A stretch of 64,000 nucleotides of DNA, from contig JAAOOA010000010.1 of assembly GCA_012861695.1 (NCBI GenBank), positions 312,501 to 376,500 on the forward strand, in the 5' to 3' direction. The stretch comes from Trematomus loennbergii (lineage: Eukaryota > Chordata > Actinopteri > Perciformes > Nototheniidae). Below, piece by piece: positions 1-13,608 of the stretch; the first letter of the stretch is position 1, and each line of letters starts with the position of its first letter. Made by a program: the position numbers and the translations under genes. The notes beneath the pieces were generated by a model that saw nothing but the letters and a program-made list of their open reading frames with translations, had not been told where the DNA came from and ran no database searches.

Positions 1-448
1 TGCTCTTTGGGCTAACTGGTTTCAGATGCAGGACAAAGCACAAACACTATGTGACTTCTTCATGTTAGGGACAGAGTCCAGCCTTTTTGCCTTAGCTAAC
101 GGTCTTATTATTCAATCACTAAGACATTATGAGCAAAGTGACAGCCAAATAGTATTTTTTATTGGTTAATAACCACTTATTAATGCCTCAGAGGTCTTAT
201 TATCTGGGCCACTCCGCAGGTAAACATGTTCATCGTCAGTAATAAAAGGCCCGTACAATAATCCATCACATTATGCGTTTGTGCATGTCAATATATTGTT
301 GATAAATGGATATGAGTCCAGATGTTCTGCAGCTCTTCTTAAAGGTCAGAGCTCAGAGGTCAAATGCTCAATGGTAGAGCTAAAAGACAAAGCAAGTGTC
401 GTCGTGAACCATCATCCTGGATGTTGTTGTTATAGTATATTAATTATA
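1..448. other. Unique AT-rich sequence, no gene seen
   Basis: No open frame with recognisable protein content and no obvious repeat. The 60-codon frame from 281 has no family resemblance and runs into the MITE that starts at 452. Confidence 0.6.
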
Positions 449-837
449 TTAAAGGTGGGGTAGGTAAGTTTGAGAAACCGGCTCGAGATACACTTTTTGT
501 TATATTCCATGGAATGCTCTTAACATCCCGCTAGCAATGAATATCTTAAGTGCTTTGACAAAAAATCCATAAAAAAATGTCATCTGTGGAAGCCGTAGTA
601 CTGTAAAAAGCACGACCAATCATTTTAGCCGGCCCGGCTAAAATAACTGGATGGCCTACCTGCCTGTCAGCCTTCCATCTGTGCACACACTTATCTCGTG
701 CCCTCATTGGTCATGTGTGCGTTCGTGTGTGTTGGAGGAGGGGCTCTGTAAGGAAGTGGCAGATTTTCTCCGGTTGTGTATTTTCAAATTCTAGCGATCT
801 CGAGCTGGTTTCTCAAACTTACCTACCCCACCTTTTA
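449..837. mobile_element. Harbinger-like MITE, TTA target duplication
   Basis: Terminal inverted repeats of about 38 bp begin AAGGTGGGGTAGGTAAG at 452 and end with the complement at 834, flanked by TTA at 449-451 and 835-837. The interior (about 300 bp) has no coding content. A 3-bp TWA duplication is typical of PIF/Harbinger; the superfamily is inferred from the TSD only. The repeat ends and TSD are read directly. Confidence 0.8.
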
Positions 838-1482
838 GTAAATAATTTACTGACAATGAATTGAGCCATTATTTACAACTCACCCATTTATAGACTGATC
901 ATTTCCTTACAGAAAGGTAGTAGCAATCTTTTTTAGAGTCACAAATCAAAACATGATATTATATCGGGAACATAGGGGCTACAGTTGTGAATATTCAGAT
1001 GTCAGACATGAATCTATAGAGGAACACAATTCAATCAAAAATGAACTGATAAATAACTTTACAGGATCACTCCAGTGTGTTTCCAACCTTTAGATGTTTA
1101 ACTACAAATCATGTACATGTTTTTTTTTCTTTCTGCAAACCACTCTCAAATGCATGCTGTAGTTGTATATGTTATGATGCTACTCACTCCTGTTCAAGGC
1201 AGCCATAGTTGTGAACATGAATTAGCAGTCATCTGCTTAAAGCTGTTTGAATCCCATTTGTTGCCACTTGGGTGCTGAGCTCCACAATCGTTCACATGTT
1301 TGATATATTCTGGCCTTATGAAATGCTAGCAAACTGTTATCAAAATGAATCATCCCCAACATTTGGAGTCATGTTTGTTTCTTCTTGTAAGAGTTAGTTA
1401 GACTCTCCCATTAGCTCTGTTTTAGTCTTCTCCAACTCAAAATATCTGACCCTTGTGCTCACGAATGCTACATTGAAGAAAG
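838..1482. other. Unique AT-rich sequence
   Basis: Nothing recognised on either strand: no long frame, no terminal repeats, no tandem array. Confidence 0.5.
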
Positions 1483-1600
1483 ACGGACTTGTATTGATCC
1501 CCGTAGGGAAATGATTGTGTCATAGCAGCAACAGAATAAGAGGCAAACACAGATAGTACACATGGAATAAACACGGACATAATATTTGTTTATATTGTTA
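1483..1600 (-). mobile_element. LINE 3'-end fragment, antisense
   Basis: On the minus strand the sequence ends in the form TTTCCCTACGGGGATCAATA, the usual 3' terminus of several teleost non-LTR retrotransposons just before a short tandem tail. Only the untranslated tail region is present, with no coding sequence. The clade (CR1/L2-like) is inferred from this motif. Confidence 0.5.
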
Positions 1601-1690
1601 TTAAAAAGAAAAAAAGAATAACATGTATTAACAGTATGTATATAAATAAATAAAATAAAATGAGCTAAAATGTGATCTGGTGAATGTACA

Positions 1691-1925
1691 TACAGCTCTG
1701 AACAAATGAAGAGACCCCTGCAGCATTATCGGTTTCTCTGCTTTTACTATTTATAGGTATGTGTTTGAGTAAAATGTAAAACAAATTATTTTATTCCATA
1801 AGCTACTGACAACATTTCTCTGTGTTGGACTTCAACAACCACTGGAATGGAATGGCTTCCATACATGTAGAGATTGAGATTTAAGAAACACTTGGAGTGG
1901 TCTCTTCATTATTTCCATAGCTGTA
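1691..1925. mobile_element. Tc1/mariner-like MITE, TA target duplication
   Basis: Imperfect terminal inverted repeats of about 26 bp (CAGCTCTGAACAAATGAAGA at 1693; complement ends at 1923) are flanked by TA at 1691-1692 and 1924-1925. At 231 bp it is far too short for a transposase. The TA duplication and the CAGCTCTG-GAGACC end form match non-autonomous Tc1/mariner elements widespread in fish. Confidence 0.8.
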
Positions 1926-2483
<558 letters not shown>

Positions 2484-3402
2484 GGCTTTACTACCATGCC
2501 AGTCATGTGTCCTCCATCAACTATTAAAGTTGCCTCCGGTGTTTCATCAGGTGTGCAGCCTCATGTGCAGATTAATAATTCCATTATCCCTTCACTCTTC
2601 ATGTTCCATTCATTTGCTTTTCTCACTTTCTCTCCTCTGTTCATCTTTGCGGCTGCATTCTCTCCTGCCTGCCTCTCTTTCTCTCCGTTCCATTTGCAAG
2701 GTGTGATATTGCTTTAATTGAGCAGAAACATGTGGAGAGATCAGACATATCTCGGGGGATTAGAGGAAAAGCAGGGAGTTTGTGCGACTGGCAGCCTGTG
2801 TTTGGAGCACGGGGTCTGCTGGGAATGAATGTAGTTAGTGTGACCCCTGACCCTGCGAGCTGTTGACGTGGAAGCCGGCCAAGAGGGGTCCAACAGAACG
2901 CTTTTGTTAATCTCATTCAGGGCTCCCTGTGAACTGTGGGCAGGGGGAAAGCTGGCAGCTCAGACCTGTGGAATGCAGAGCTCTTTATTCCCATGCTTTG
3001 GAAACAGAGGTAGGCCCTGGAACTAGCAAGGCTCCTTTAGCAGGACCTCCTCCACTCAGCTCAATCGACACTGACAGTTTCCTGGCTTAGGCTTGCCAAC
3101 TGGCAGGGCAGCGGTGCAGGGGGGACAAATGTGCCCCACCAGGGCTTCAAAGGCCACAGGCAGCAGGACAGAACTTCTATCAGGCCGCTACAGTAGTGGC
3201 CCACTGTTTGGAGATCCACTTAAACTCACTGTAGTTTCACAGAGAACCTAGACGCATCAGCTTTGTACGCATAAATACAGCAACACTGCCATATACAAGA
3301 TCACTGACTTATCTATAATAATGTGTTATATATGAGTATTTTATGGAGAAGTAGTGAGAGGGAAACCTCTGGTGCTCTTGTTTCTCATTGGAACCATTTC
3401 CT
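2484..3402. other. Unique sequence, no gene seen
   Basis: GC content rises at 2750-3200 compared with the flanks. No reading frame has protein-family features, and I found no terminal repeats or tandem structure. Confidence 0.5.
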
Positions 3403-3789
3403 TTAAAGGTCACCTATTATGCAAAATCCTCTTCTTCATGTCTTTTATACATACAGTAAATATGTGTCCCCTCTGTGTTAAGAGACTCTCTTTTTGTCCT
3501 GATCCATTTATATAAAAACCTGTCTGATGTCACAATTACACAACAACCATTAGCCAATAACCAACCAAGGTAACCCCCCCCCCACCTTATCACCTGAATA
3601 TCCTCCTAGAGCACCATTGTGTTTTTTTAAAGCAATCACTCTGCAGAGGGGCGTGGCCAGCTGCAGCTCATTAGCATTTAAAGCTACAGACACAGAATCA
3701 GCACTTATGGTACAGGGCTGAAACAGAGGGAATTATGGGATGATACAATAGGCGCTTTCATACCGGAGTCCTTTTCCCAGGAACCACAC

Positions 3790-5540
3790 ACTAACCTCCT
3801 TTTCCCCTCTCTCTCCAAGTGAGGTTCTTACCCTCATTACCTCTGCCCGTCCTACCACCTGTCCTCTGGACCCTATCCCCTCAAACCTCCTTCAGACTAT
3901 CGCTCCTGATATTCTACCGTTTCTCACCCATTTCATCAACACTTCTCTAACTTCTGGTCACTTTCCAAACAGTCTCAAGGAGGCAAGAGTAAACCCTCTC
4001 CTAAAGAAACCCACTCTCAACCCGTCGATGTTATAAACTACAGGCCTGTCTCTCTCCTCCCGTTCCTGTCTAAAACACTTGAACGCGCTGTCTTTAAACA
4101 ACTCTCCTGTTATCTCCATCAGAACAACCTTCTGGATCCGCACCAGTCTGGTTTCAAGGCAGGTCACTCCACAGAAACTGCTCTCCTTGCTGTCTCTGAG
4201 GAACTGCACACTGCTAAAGCAGCCTCCCTCTCCTCTGTCATCATCCTTTTGGACCTGTCTGCTGCATTCGACACGGTGAACCATCAGATCCTCCTTCGCA
4301 CTCTCCAAGAACTTGGAGTTTCAGGCTCTGCACTTTCCCTCCTCACCTCATACCTCAAAGACCGCACCTACAGGGTAACTTGGAGAGGGTCCGACCCTTG
4401 TCAATTAACTACAGGGGTCCCTCAGGGCTCTGTCCTTGGTCCCCTCCTCTTCTCTCTGTACACAAACTCGCTCGGATCAGTCATTAGCCCGCATGGTTTT
4501 TCATACCACTGCTACGCTGACGACATTCAATTCTGTCTTTCCCCGCTCAGAACCCAGGTCGTCGCACGCATCTCTGCTTGTCTAGCAGACATCTCTCAGT
4601 GGATGTCTGCTCACCACCTCAAGCTCAACCTTGACAAGACTGAACTGCTTTTTCTTCCGGGAAAAGATTGTCCCACTCTTGACCTAACAATCAACATCGG
4701 CCCCTCTGTTGTTTCCCCGACTCAGACTGCAAGGAATCTGGGTGTGACCCTAGATAACAACTGTCCTTCACTGCAAACATCGCTGCTACAACCCGCTGCT
4801 GCAGATACACTCTTTACAACATCAGGAGGATACGTCCCCTCCTGACCCAGAAAGCGACGCATTCTGGTCCAGGCTCTCGTCATCTCACGCCTAGACTACT
4901 GCAACTCCCTCCTGGCTGGTCTACCTGCATGTGCCATCCGACCTCTGCAGCTCATCCAGAATGCAGCGGCTCGTCTGGTCTTCAACCTTCCTAAATTCTC
5001 CCACACCACACCGCTCCTCCGCTCCTTCACTGGCTTCCAGTAACTGCTAGAATCCACTTCAAGACACTGGTACTTGCGTACCATGCTGTGAATGGATCTG
5101 GCCCTTCCTACATCCAGGACATGGTTAAACTGTACACCCCAGCACGTGCACTCCGCTCTGCATCAGCCAAACGGCTCGCTGCACCCGCACTGCGAGGGGG
5201 ACCCAAGTTCCCATCAGCAAAAACACGTCGGTTTGCTATCCTGGCTCCAAAATGGTGGAATGAGCTCCCCATTGACATCAGGACAGCAGAAAGCTTACAC
5301 ATCTTCCGGCGCAGACTGAAAACTCATCTCTTTCGACTCCACTTCGAGCATAATAAAGAATTACTAACAAAGCACTTATATACTAACAAAGGACTGGCTT
5401 ATCTAAAGCCAGTTGAGTAGCACTTGAAATGTTTTGGCTCTATGAAACCTGATGTACTTATATGATTCTGTTTTCTTCAAGTTTGTATCTCTTTGGATAA
5501 AAGCGTCAGCTAAATGAAATGTAATGTAATGTAATGTAAC
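3790..5540 (+). mobile_element. 5'-truncated L2-clade LINE with ATGTA-type tail
   Basis: It holds the reverse transcriptase core, the post-RT C-terminal region, a short 3' untranslated region containing GATAAAAGCGTCAGCTAAAT, and a tail of repeated TGTAA units (5515-5537). The 5' end is lost, so the endonuclease domain is absent. It interrupts a MITE whose intact copy is at 12384-13007, so the LINE inserted after that MITE. The 3'-end form is characteristic of teleost L2. Confidence 0.9.
3800..5420 (+). pseudogene. L2 LINE reverse transcriptase (ORF2 fragment), frameshifted
   Basis: The product would be the LINE polymerase that copies RNA into DNA at the target site. Visible RT blocks are DLSAAFDTVNHQ (about 4249), TGVPQGSVLGPLLFS (about 4411) and the catalytic box YADD (about 4513), followed by LNLDKTELLFLPG, NLGVTLD, the region around SRLDYCNSLLAGLP, and a C-terminal block with WWNELP and THLFR ending at a stop at 5418-5420. 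The frame changes four times, near 4027, 4758, 4855 and 5029, and the N-terminal endonuclease is missing, so it cannot be functional. The YADD motif itself is intact. The L2 clade call is from motif recognition. The frame pieces were joined only for comparison. Confidence 0.9.
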
Positions 5541-6560
5541 TAGGCCGATAGTTCTTGCGATTTTGGTTTCACACCAAAATTATCTGGAACTAGAACCTAG
5601 TTCCCGCTAACCTTTTCAACCCCAGATAGTCCCTGAGAGAGGTGGTACTTTCCTGGGGAGTAAAAGGTTCGTGGGTGTGTCGGCCACACCAACAATTTCT
5701 GATTGGCTGGGTGAATTGCAAACCACGCCCCCTAAAACTCCGAAAAGTTTTGTGAAGCCGTCATTTTATTTGCTCGCATTAGCATTATTAGCATTAGCCC
5801 AGCGCACAAACGGAGAGAGACTAACTTATGGCAACACAAAATAAACATGGGAGCGATGGAGTGATGAGGAGGTGTCGGTGCTTCTGGCGATTTACTCGGA
5901 AGACGCTACCCAGCAGGTTCTACTGAAGCCAGTCCCCAACTCCGGGGGACTCAGGGACTTCAGGTGGCAGTATACGCCGTGAAGTTGCTTGCGGCCTGCC
6001 ACCAAAGCAGAAGAAGAAGAAGTGACATCAGCGGCTTCATTTGCATAATCCTCCCTCAGGGACTTATTCCGGTGTGAACGCGATCTACAGGACAGTTCCA
6101 GGGACTAAAGAGTTCGGGGGGACTAAGTACCGGGAACTAAGTACCGCAAAGTACTTGGTGTGAAAGCAGCTAATGATCTGTTTGGTGTTTGAGTCAAACA
6201 CTTCAGAGACAGGTTTTGTATATATCTGAAACCTATTATATATTGTTGAAAAAGAGTATAATAGAGGGACAATAATCTGTTATATTGAAGTTAATTCCTC
6301 TGCATCTCCCGAAAACACTTGCTCATTTTAAAAGGGCATATGCGTGATATCTGATCGCCCCCTCTAATACGTGGCTTACCCTAATTGCCAGTTGCTTATA
6401 GCTCAGGGTTTCCCTGTTCACTTATATTTTTAGCAACATTATGGGATGGGTGTGCTTCCTTTCTAGTTTTCTTTTGGCCAAACCTTCTATTAGATCTGTC
6501 TGCTCATATGCCTTGTTGGCCTATCTCTAGTAATGTCACCATGGCCACAGATCTCTGCAA

Positions 6561-7725
6561 TTAACCTCTTCTACACCGCACCCCCGATACCGGGGGGAAA
6601 AACGCGTCATCTGCAGGAAACAGCGTCTGAGGGCATCTTAAAATTCAATAAACTATGAATGTTTTATATCCATGTAACGGGAAGAAACTGAGCTAACTGA
6701 TCTTTCTTTTTCTTTTTTTTCTTTTTAAACCCACAAAGCTAGCGCTGGGCCTATGAATTAGCCACGAGCGAAAAATGCTAACGGCGTTTTGCACAGAAAC
6801 TCACTCATAACACCCTTATTACTTCGTACTTACGTCCAACCCATCGATCTGATCGTGAGATGACACAGAATCGATCGGTACATACATCATCACTCCATGA
6901 TAAGAACTCGCAGAGATATTAACAAGAACAGACATCAAAACATGTGGCGCTAGGTAGCTAGAAACGGCAAAATGGCTCACCTTTGTCGTTGTCTGGTCAA
7001 AAGTGGTCTTCAATGGCATTAAAACGATAAAAACGCTGCTGAAGTTAATCCATAGGTTAATCCAATGTGTCTGTGTCCCTTTGAAATGATTTCTGATAAT
7101 CCATAAGCAATAAACCTGCTTTTCCGTTTCCAGATGTCAGAGTTAGAGATAGGTTCACTCTGATGCAAACCTGCATGCGCAAAGCCCCCACCTTTTTTTG
7201 TTAACATGTATGTGAAAATCCCCCTTCGATTCTATTGGCTCTAACAGTCAAAAAGAGATGTCAATCACCAAAATCGACCAATGGGTTCCAGAGAAACGGT
7301 AAAAACGCCCATTTCCACCCAAATCACCTTAGAGGTGGAGTTTTTTTTGCTAAACCTCGCTAAAAAGGTCAAATGTCACTTGTTTTACATCAATCTTGAT
7401 ACAGGGTACTTATTATATGTTGTACTTTGGATTCCTATAGCTTTTAGTCTACCTTACCATCATCCAAGGGTAGTTTACACTATAAGTAAAAAAGAATATT
7501 TGGACGGACACTATCATTTAATTGTTCAATCTGAATTTTCTTTAAAATAAAAAACATCTATATTGATTCTGACTTTTCTACATCCAACTCACAGGTTTAT
7601 CATTACTTTGAGAAAAAATATTATTAATTTAACCCTTTTAGAAGAGAAGATATGGTCATTTGTTCTGGGAATGTCATTTTCGAGCCTGAGACCTGAAAAA
7701 CAGGCTCAGGGCTTAACAGGCATTA
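6561..7725. mobile_element. TTAA-type element (piggyBac-like), copy without foldback insert
   Basis: The left end reads TTAACCTCTTCTACACCGCA at 6561. The right end, about 7716-7725, is degenerate (TTAACAGGCATTA). It is the reverse-oriented relative of the TTAA-flanked element at 44799-47427, whose intact ends are TTAACCTGTTGA and TCAACAGGTTAA. Position 7110-7115 (ATAAAC) corresponds exactly to the site where that copy carries a 1.7-kb foldback. The 89-codon frame at 7281-7550 is also open in the other copy, but 10 of the 11 differences between the two change an amino acid, so no purifying selection is visible. The piggyBac assignment rests on the TTAA site. Confidence 0.7.
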
Positions 7726-7726
7726 C

Positions 7727-8650
<924 letters not shown>

Positions 8651-8940
8651 ATAACCTTCAAGACATGTTGTGATCAATGGCATGCTCCCTCCACCTTGGC
8701 TATTCAGGTCAGTTATTAATCTCACAGCAGCAAGGGGATGCTGGTCAGAAAACAAAAACCAAACAACATAAATACAGGTTGCTGAACAAATGACCAATGC
8801 TGCTGCATGCTGCACGTTGAGTACGAAATGTAAAGAACTTGCTGAGGACCTGTTGGAACCCCTCAAGGACCAATGGGAGCCCCCAACCTCACCATGGAAA
8901 CCTCCTCTCTAAAGGATGCAGCTGCAAGGAGTTGTAAGAG

Positions 8941-8942
<2 letters not shown>

Positions 8943-8998
<56 letters not shown>

Positions 8999-9020
8999 AC
9001 ACACACACACACACCACACA

Positions 9021-9091
<71 letters not shown>
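8943..9091. repeat. (CA)n microsatellite
   Basis: About 150 bp of CA units with a few extra C bases that shift the register. Confidence 0.98.
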
Positions 9092-10111
<1,020 letters not shown>

Positions 10112-10744
10112 CTGTGTTTGGCAGCTCTGGGAGGCGAGCAGATGGAGTGGAGAGGGATTCTGGCTGCAGCTCGACATGTGATATAAAGATAGCCTCCCTC
10201 TCGTAGCTGCTTCTACTTCTTTGTGTCTCCACAAAATGAATCAGTGTTAACACATTTGCTAATCCAGTTACTGTTGCAATAAGCTTTTGTAGATGTGTTA
10301 AGAGTCAGTTAACCCAAATCATCAATCCAAAACATATTTTCTCACTTCCTCTTCTGGTATCTAGCCATGTGAACATTTTTCATTTGTTTGTTAGAGTGTT
10401 GTCTGTATAGGTCTGTGAGATGTCTTCTTCCTCCTCCACAATGGAGATAAATGGAATTTTGTTCAGAAAAAATAATGCCATTTAGAAAATAAACAACATG
10501 GGTAAGAACAGTGAATTGTGTGATTTTTAGATCACCAAAGTATATTAGGGACATTGTATATTTAATATATCAGTTTCAATGCTGTTAAGACCACAACTGA
10601 ATTAAAAGAAGTCTCAAAACCTAGAGAAATAAAACCAGCCCAATATGCCTAAGACTTATATTAGGACTCAATGTTTCAACTATGACTCAACTATTCCATA
10701 TCTCATGGGTTATGTCCAGGGCCGATGTTGGCAGCAGCACTAGT
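10112..10744. other. Unique sequence
   Basis: No frame with protein-family content, no terminal repeats and no tandem structure seen. Confidence 0.5.
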
Positions 10745-10905
10745 GACTTTCCTCATTAAATTACATTGAATGTTATTTAGCATATGCTTTTATCCAGACA
10801 CTCCAACACCGTGGACATGCCTACGGGAGACATTTGGGGTTAGGTATTTTGGCCAAGGACATTTCAGCATTTTGAGCCACAGAACGGTTATACATTCTAT
10901 TTGCA
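10745..10905 (-). mobile_element. L2-like 3' end or L2-tailed SINE fragment, antisense
   Basis: The plus strand contains TTAGCATATGCTTTTATCCA, a diverged complement of the 3'-tail motif seen in the L2 copy at 5480-5515. It is followed by a stretch of the form GGGGTTAGGTATTTTGGCC common in fish L2-tailed elements. It is too short and diverged to say LINE or SINE. Confidence 0.5.
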
Positions 10906-12383
10906 ATGATCTTTCCCTATCTTAAACCATACTAAAGTCATCATCTGCAGATATTGTAAAAAAAAAGAGCTGAGAATAAAAATGGTTTTAAATCAAAACG
11001 TATACTAAGCAGTAATGCATAATTCATAAAACAATGTATTTGTCTAACGATTGGGTTAAATATAACTCTGACTTGACATTTTCAATGTGTGCTAAATGAC
11101 TTTAGTTTTTAATGTCACACATAGATGCTTAGTATTGTTTGATAGTTATCTAACTGTGTGCATGGTACATGCCAGAATGCCCAAGAACATGTCAGTTACA
11201 ACAGATCAGATGCAGATAACTGTTACAGTGTTTCCCTGTGCTGTAGCTCTTGATCCTCTGACAGCCGGAACATCCGGTACTGATGTCCACACTGGCTGCT
11301 TCGCTCACAACGATCTGGGCTTCATAAACAGGACGAGCAGTAAGCGCTGCGGGACATTCACACTAAATAAACGTATATGTTGATACACCACTGCTCAGAG
11401 ACGGAGGGCTAGTGGGGCGTGTAACTGCATTTGGGACCGCCCCTCGGGGGGTTTATGGCCTATGGGGCAGTAAAGATGTCATGGCGATAAACCAGGAGCG
11501 CTTTTCCTAGAGGGAGGATGTCATTATATTAAATCCAAAATGTTCTGATTCCAACTCCCATTCAACTTTAAGGTATTCGCAGTGGTCCAACCCTCCTGCT
11601 AGATATTAACCTTAACCTTTAACCTTGAAGTGTCCCACAGTCTGCTCTGGCTTAGCTTCGGAGGTGACCCTCACACCCCCCTGGCTCTGGTCCTTCAGCT
11701 AGCCAGAACTATGTTTCCTTTGTTTAACCCCTGACCCGGGAAAACAAGAAGTGTTCCAGAGTTCTGAGGAGACTGAGGGGAAGAGGAAGTGTCTGGTTAC
11801 AAATTAAATATATGCGTGTCATGAGCCATAAATCGGCGGGCTTGCTAGCAGCACTGCTACAGAAACAGCATGTGGTACCAAGGCTCTCACCATAAAGTTT
11901 AAAGGCCTCACTTCCATCTCTGCTTTTCAAAGTGATTTGGATGAAGGCTCGACCCAAGGCAAGATGGATCCCAGGTGTCAGTAAGGAAAGAGGTAACACT
12001 GAGGAAAGGAAAGATGGAAAACCGATAAAAGAGAAAAGGAAACAGCAAACAGCAAATATCTATTAATATATCCTATAAAAAGATATAGTTGAGTAATGGT
12101 TACCTGTGTAGTGAATGAAGTCACGCTCCATCTGAATTCTGATCCAAGCTTCTCCGCGCCCTGTTTACGTAGCCTGTTCAATTGCGTGTTATTTAACGCC
12201 TCTCCCCCCCGCGGTTACACTGTTGATTCTGTCAGCACTTTGCTACCGTTAGCACTGTTAGCTGCTAGCCACCAGCAGAGCCATGTCTTTAAAGTACATG
12301 GGAAATATTTTAAGTTCAGGATTTGACAATTCATACCTATTTCTATCAGCACCAACGGCTTCGCCATTGTAGTCCATTGACTA
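10906..12383. other. Unique sequence, no gene seen
   Basis: The GC-richer block at 11230-11520 has no long frame. Frames on both strands at 11720-12330 are short and show no recognisable domains. Confidence 0.5.
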
Positions 12384-13007
12384 TAGGCGCTTTCACACCA
12401 AGTACTTTTCCCAGGAATAGTTCCCGGAACTTAGTTCCCCGGAAATCTTTAGGTCATGAACTATCTAGTAGATCGCGTTCACACCGGAATAAGTCCCTGA
12501 GGGAGGATTACGCAAATGAAGCCGCTGACGTCACTTCTTCTTCTTCTGCTTTGGGTTTACTGGCAGGCCGCAAACAACTTCACGGCGTATACTGCCACCC
12601 GAAGTCCCCGGCCGGAAGTCCCCGGAGTTGGGGACTGGCTTCAGTAGAAGCTGCTGGGACTCCTCATCACTCCACCGCTCCTATGTTTTTTTTGTGTTGC
12701 CATAAATTAGTCTCTCTCCGTTGGTGCGCTGGGCTAATGATAATAATGCTAATGCGAGCAAATAAAATGGCGGCTTCACAAAACCTTTCGGAGTTTTACA
12801 GGGCGTGGTTTGCAATTCGCCCAGCCAATCAGAAATGTGAACCTTTTCCTCCCCAGGAAAGTATACCACCTCTCTAGCAGGGACTGAAAAGGGGTTAAAA
12901 GGCTCCCGAAAAAAAGTTCTAGTTCCAGATCTTTTTGGTGTGAATGCAAAATCCCAGGAACTATCGGAACTATTCCAGGGAAAAGTACTCCGGTGTGAAA
13001 GCACCTA
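12384..13007. mobile_element. TA-flanked MITE (family 1, copy 2), uninterrupted
   Basis: Ends GGCGCTTTCACACCAAGTAC (12386) and GTACTCCGGTGTGAAAGCACC (to 13005) are flanked by TA. It is inverted relative to the copy at 3749-6172. On the minus strand the Myb/SANT-like stretch keeps WSDEE but then has an internal deletion compared with the other copy. The 107- and 184-codon frames crossing it are by-products of the repeat. Confidence 0.78.
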
Positions 13008-13499
13008 ATGAGTGCTTTGTTGTCTGTGTTATTTTTTTTCCGGATGCACACAGGAAGAAGGGGGGTAAAGGGAAACAGAAAAGGCCTATGGAGAATTACC
13101 TTCTTCTTTTAATTTAATTTAATTTCAATGATATAAAATGGAAGCTCATTTGGATAGATTTTTAAGAATTGGACTGACACCCGTACTATCAAAGGATATT
13201 TTTATTTGTCTGTGCCTTTCAAAACCATTACAAATAAATGTTGAGAAATCATATTTTTTAGACTGTGACAATACTATAGTTTAGGAAAACAACTTGGGTA
13301 TAGGTGTAAGGAAAGATCATGGTTTGAACATTGGTTTGGGTCAAGAGCCTCCCCGACGGTATCCTCCACTTCACCCATCATTATCACAATGCAACAGAGA
13401 ACATTATCACCTGGACGTCAGTGTCATGTGACCAACAGTGGCTGTCAGTCTGATGAGGGTTTAGTCACCGGGGCACTGCCAATACTTTTGGGGGTACAC
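13008..13499. other. Unique sequence
   Basis: Nothing recognised. Confidence 0.5.
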
Positions 13500-13608
13500 A
13501 TTTCACATAACTGTATTAGGTTAGTTGAAAGCAATAATATTAAGTTGAACCTAATTATTTAAACTTAATATTATTGCTTTCAACTAACCTAATACTGGTA
13601 TGTGAAAT
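13500..13608. repeat. Hairpin repeat, 47-bp arms
   Basis: The left arm at 13500-13546 (core TTAGTTGAAAGCAATAATAT) is almost perfectly complementary to 13562-13608, with a 15-bp loop. A relative with longer arms is at 16062-16264. This could be a palindromic MITE; no clear TSD is visible. Confidence 0.85.

Larger units (their letters stand above)
3749..6172. mobile_element. TA-flanked MITE (family 1, copy 1), split by L2 LINE
   Basis: Terminal repeats begin GGCGCTTTCATACCGGAGT at 3751 and end with the near complement GGTGTGAAAGCAGC at 6170, next to TA. The uninterrupted copy at 12384-13007 lies in the opposite orientation, which shows that about 1.75 kb here (3790-5540) is a foreign L2 LINE. 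On the plus strand, 5849-5905 encodes WSDEEVSVLLAIYSEDATQQ, which resembles the Myb/SANT-like domain of Harbinger accessory proteins and trihelix factors. This suggests the element, or the gene it captured, was Harbinger-related. The frame soon ends, so it is a remnant. Confidence 0.7.
3403..6275. mobile_element. Outer TTAA-type non-autonomous element, interrupted
   Basis: The left end reads TTAAAGGTCACCTATTATGC from 3403. The right end at about 6253-6275 is a degenerate complement (AGTATAATAGAGGGACAATAA). Between them, 3751-6170 is a separate inserted element, leaving about 350 bp of left arm and 100 bp of right arm. This end form is common in fish and resembles the better preserved TTAA elements at 20882 and 57695. 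The right boundary is uncertain because the repeat has decayed. Confidence 0.5.

Noticed and set aside
12323..13051. 184-codon (+) and 107-codon (-) frames
   Set aside because: They cross the boundaries of the TA-flanked MITE and are not kept in its other copy.
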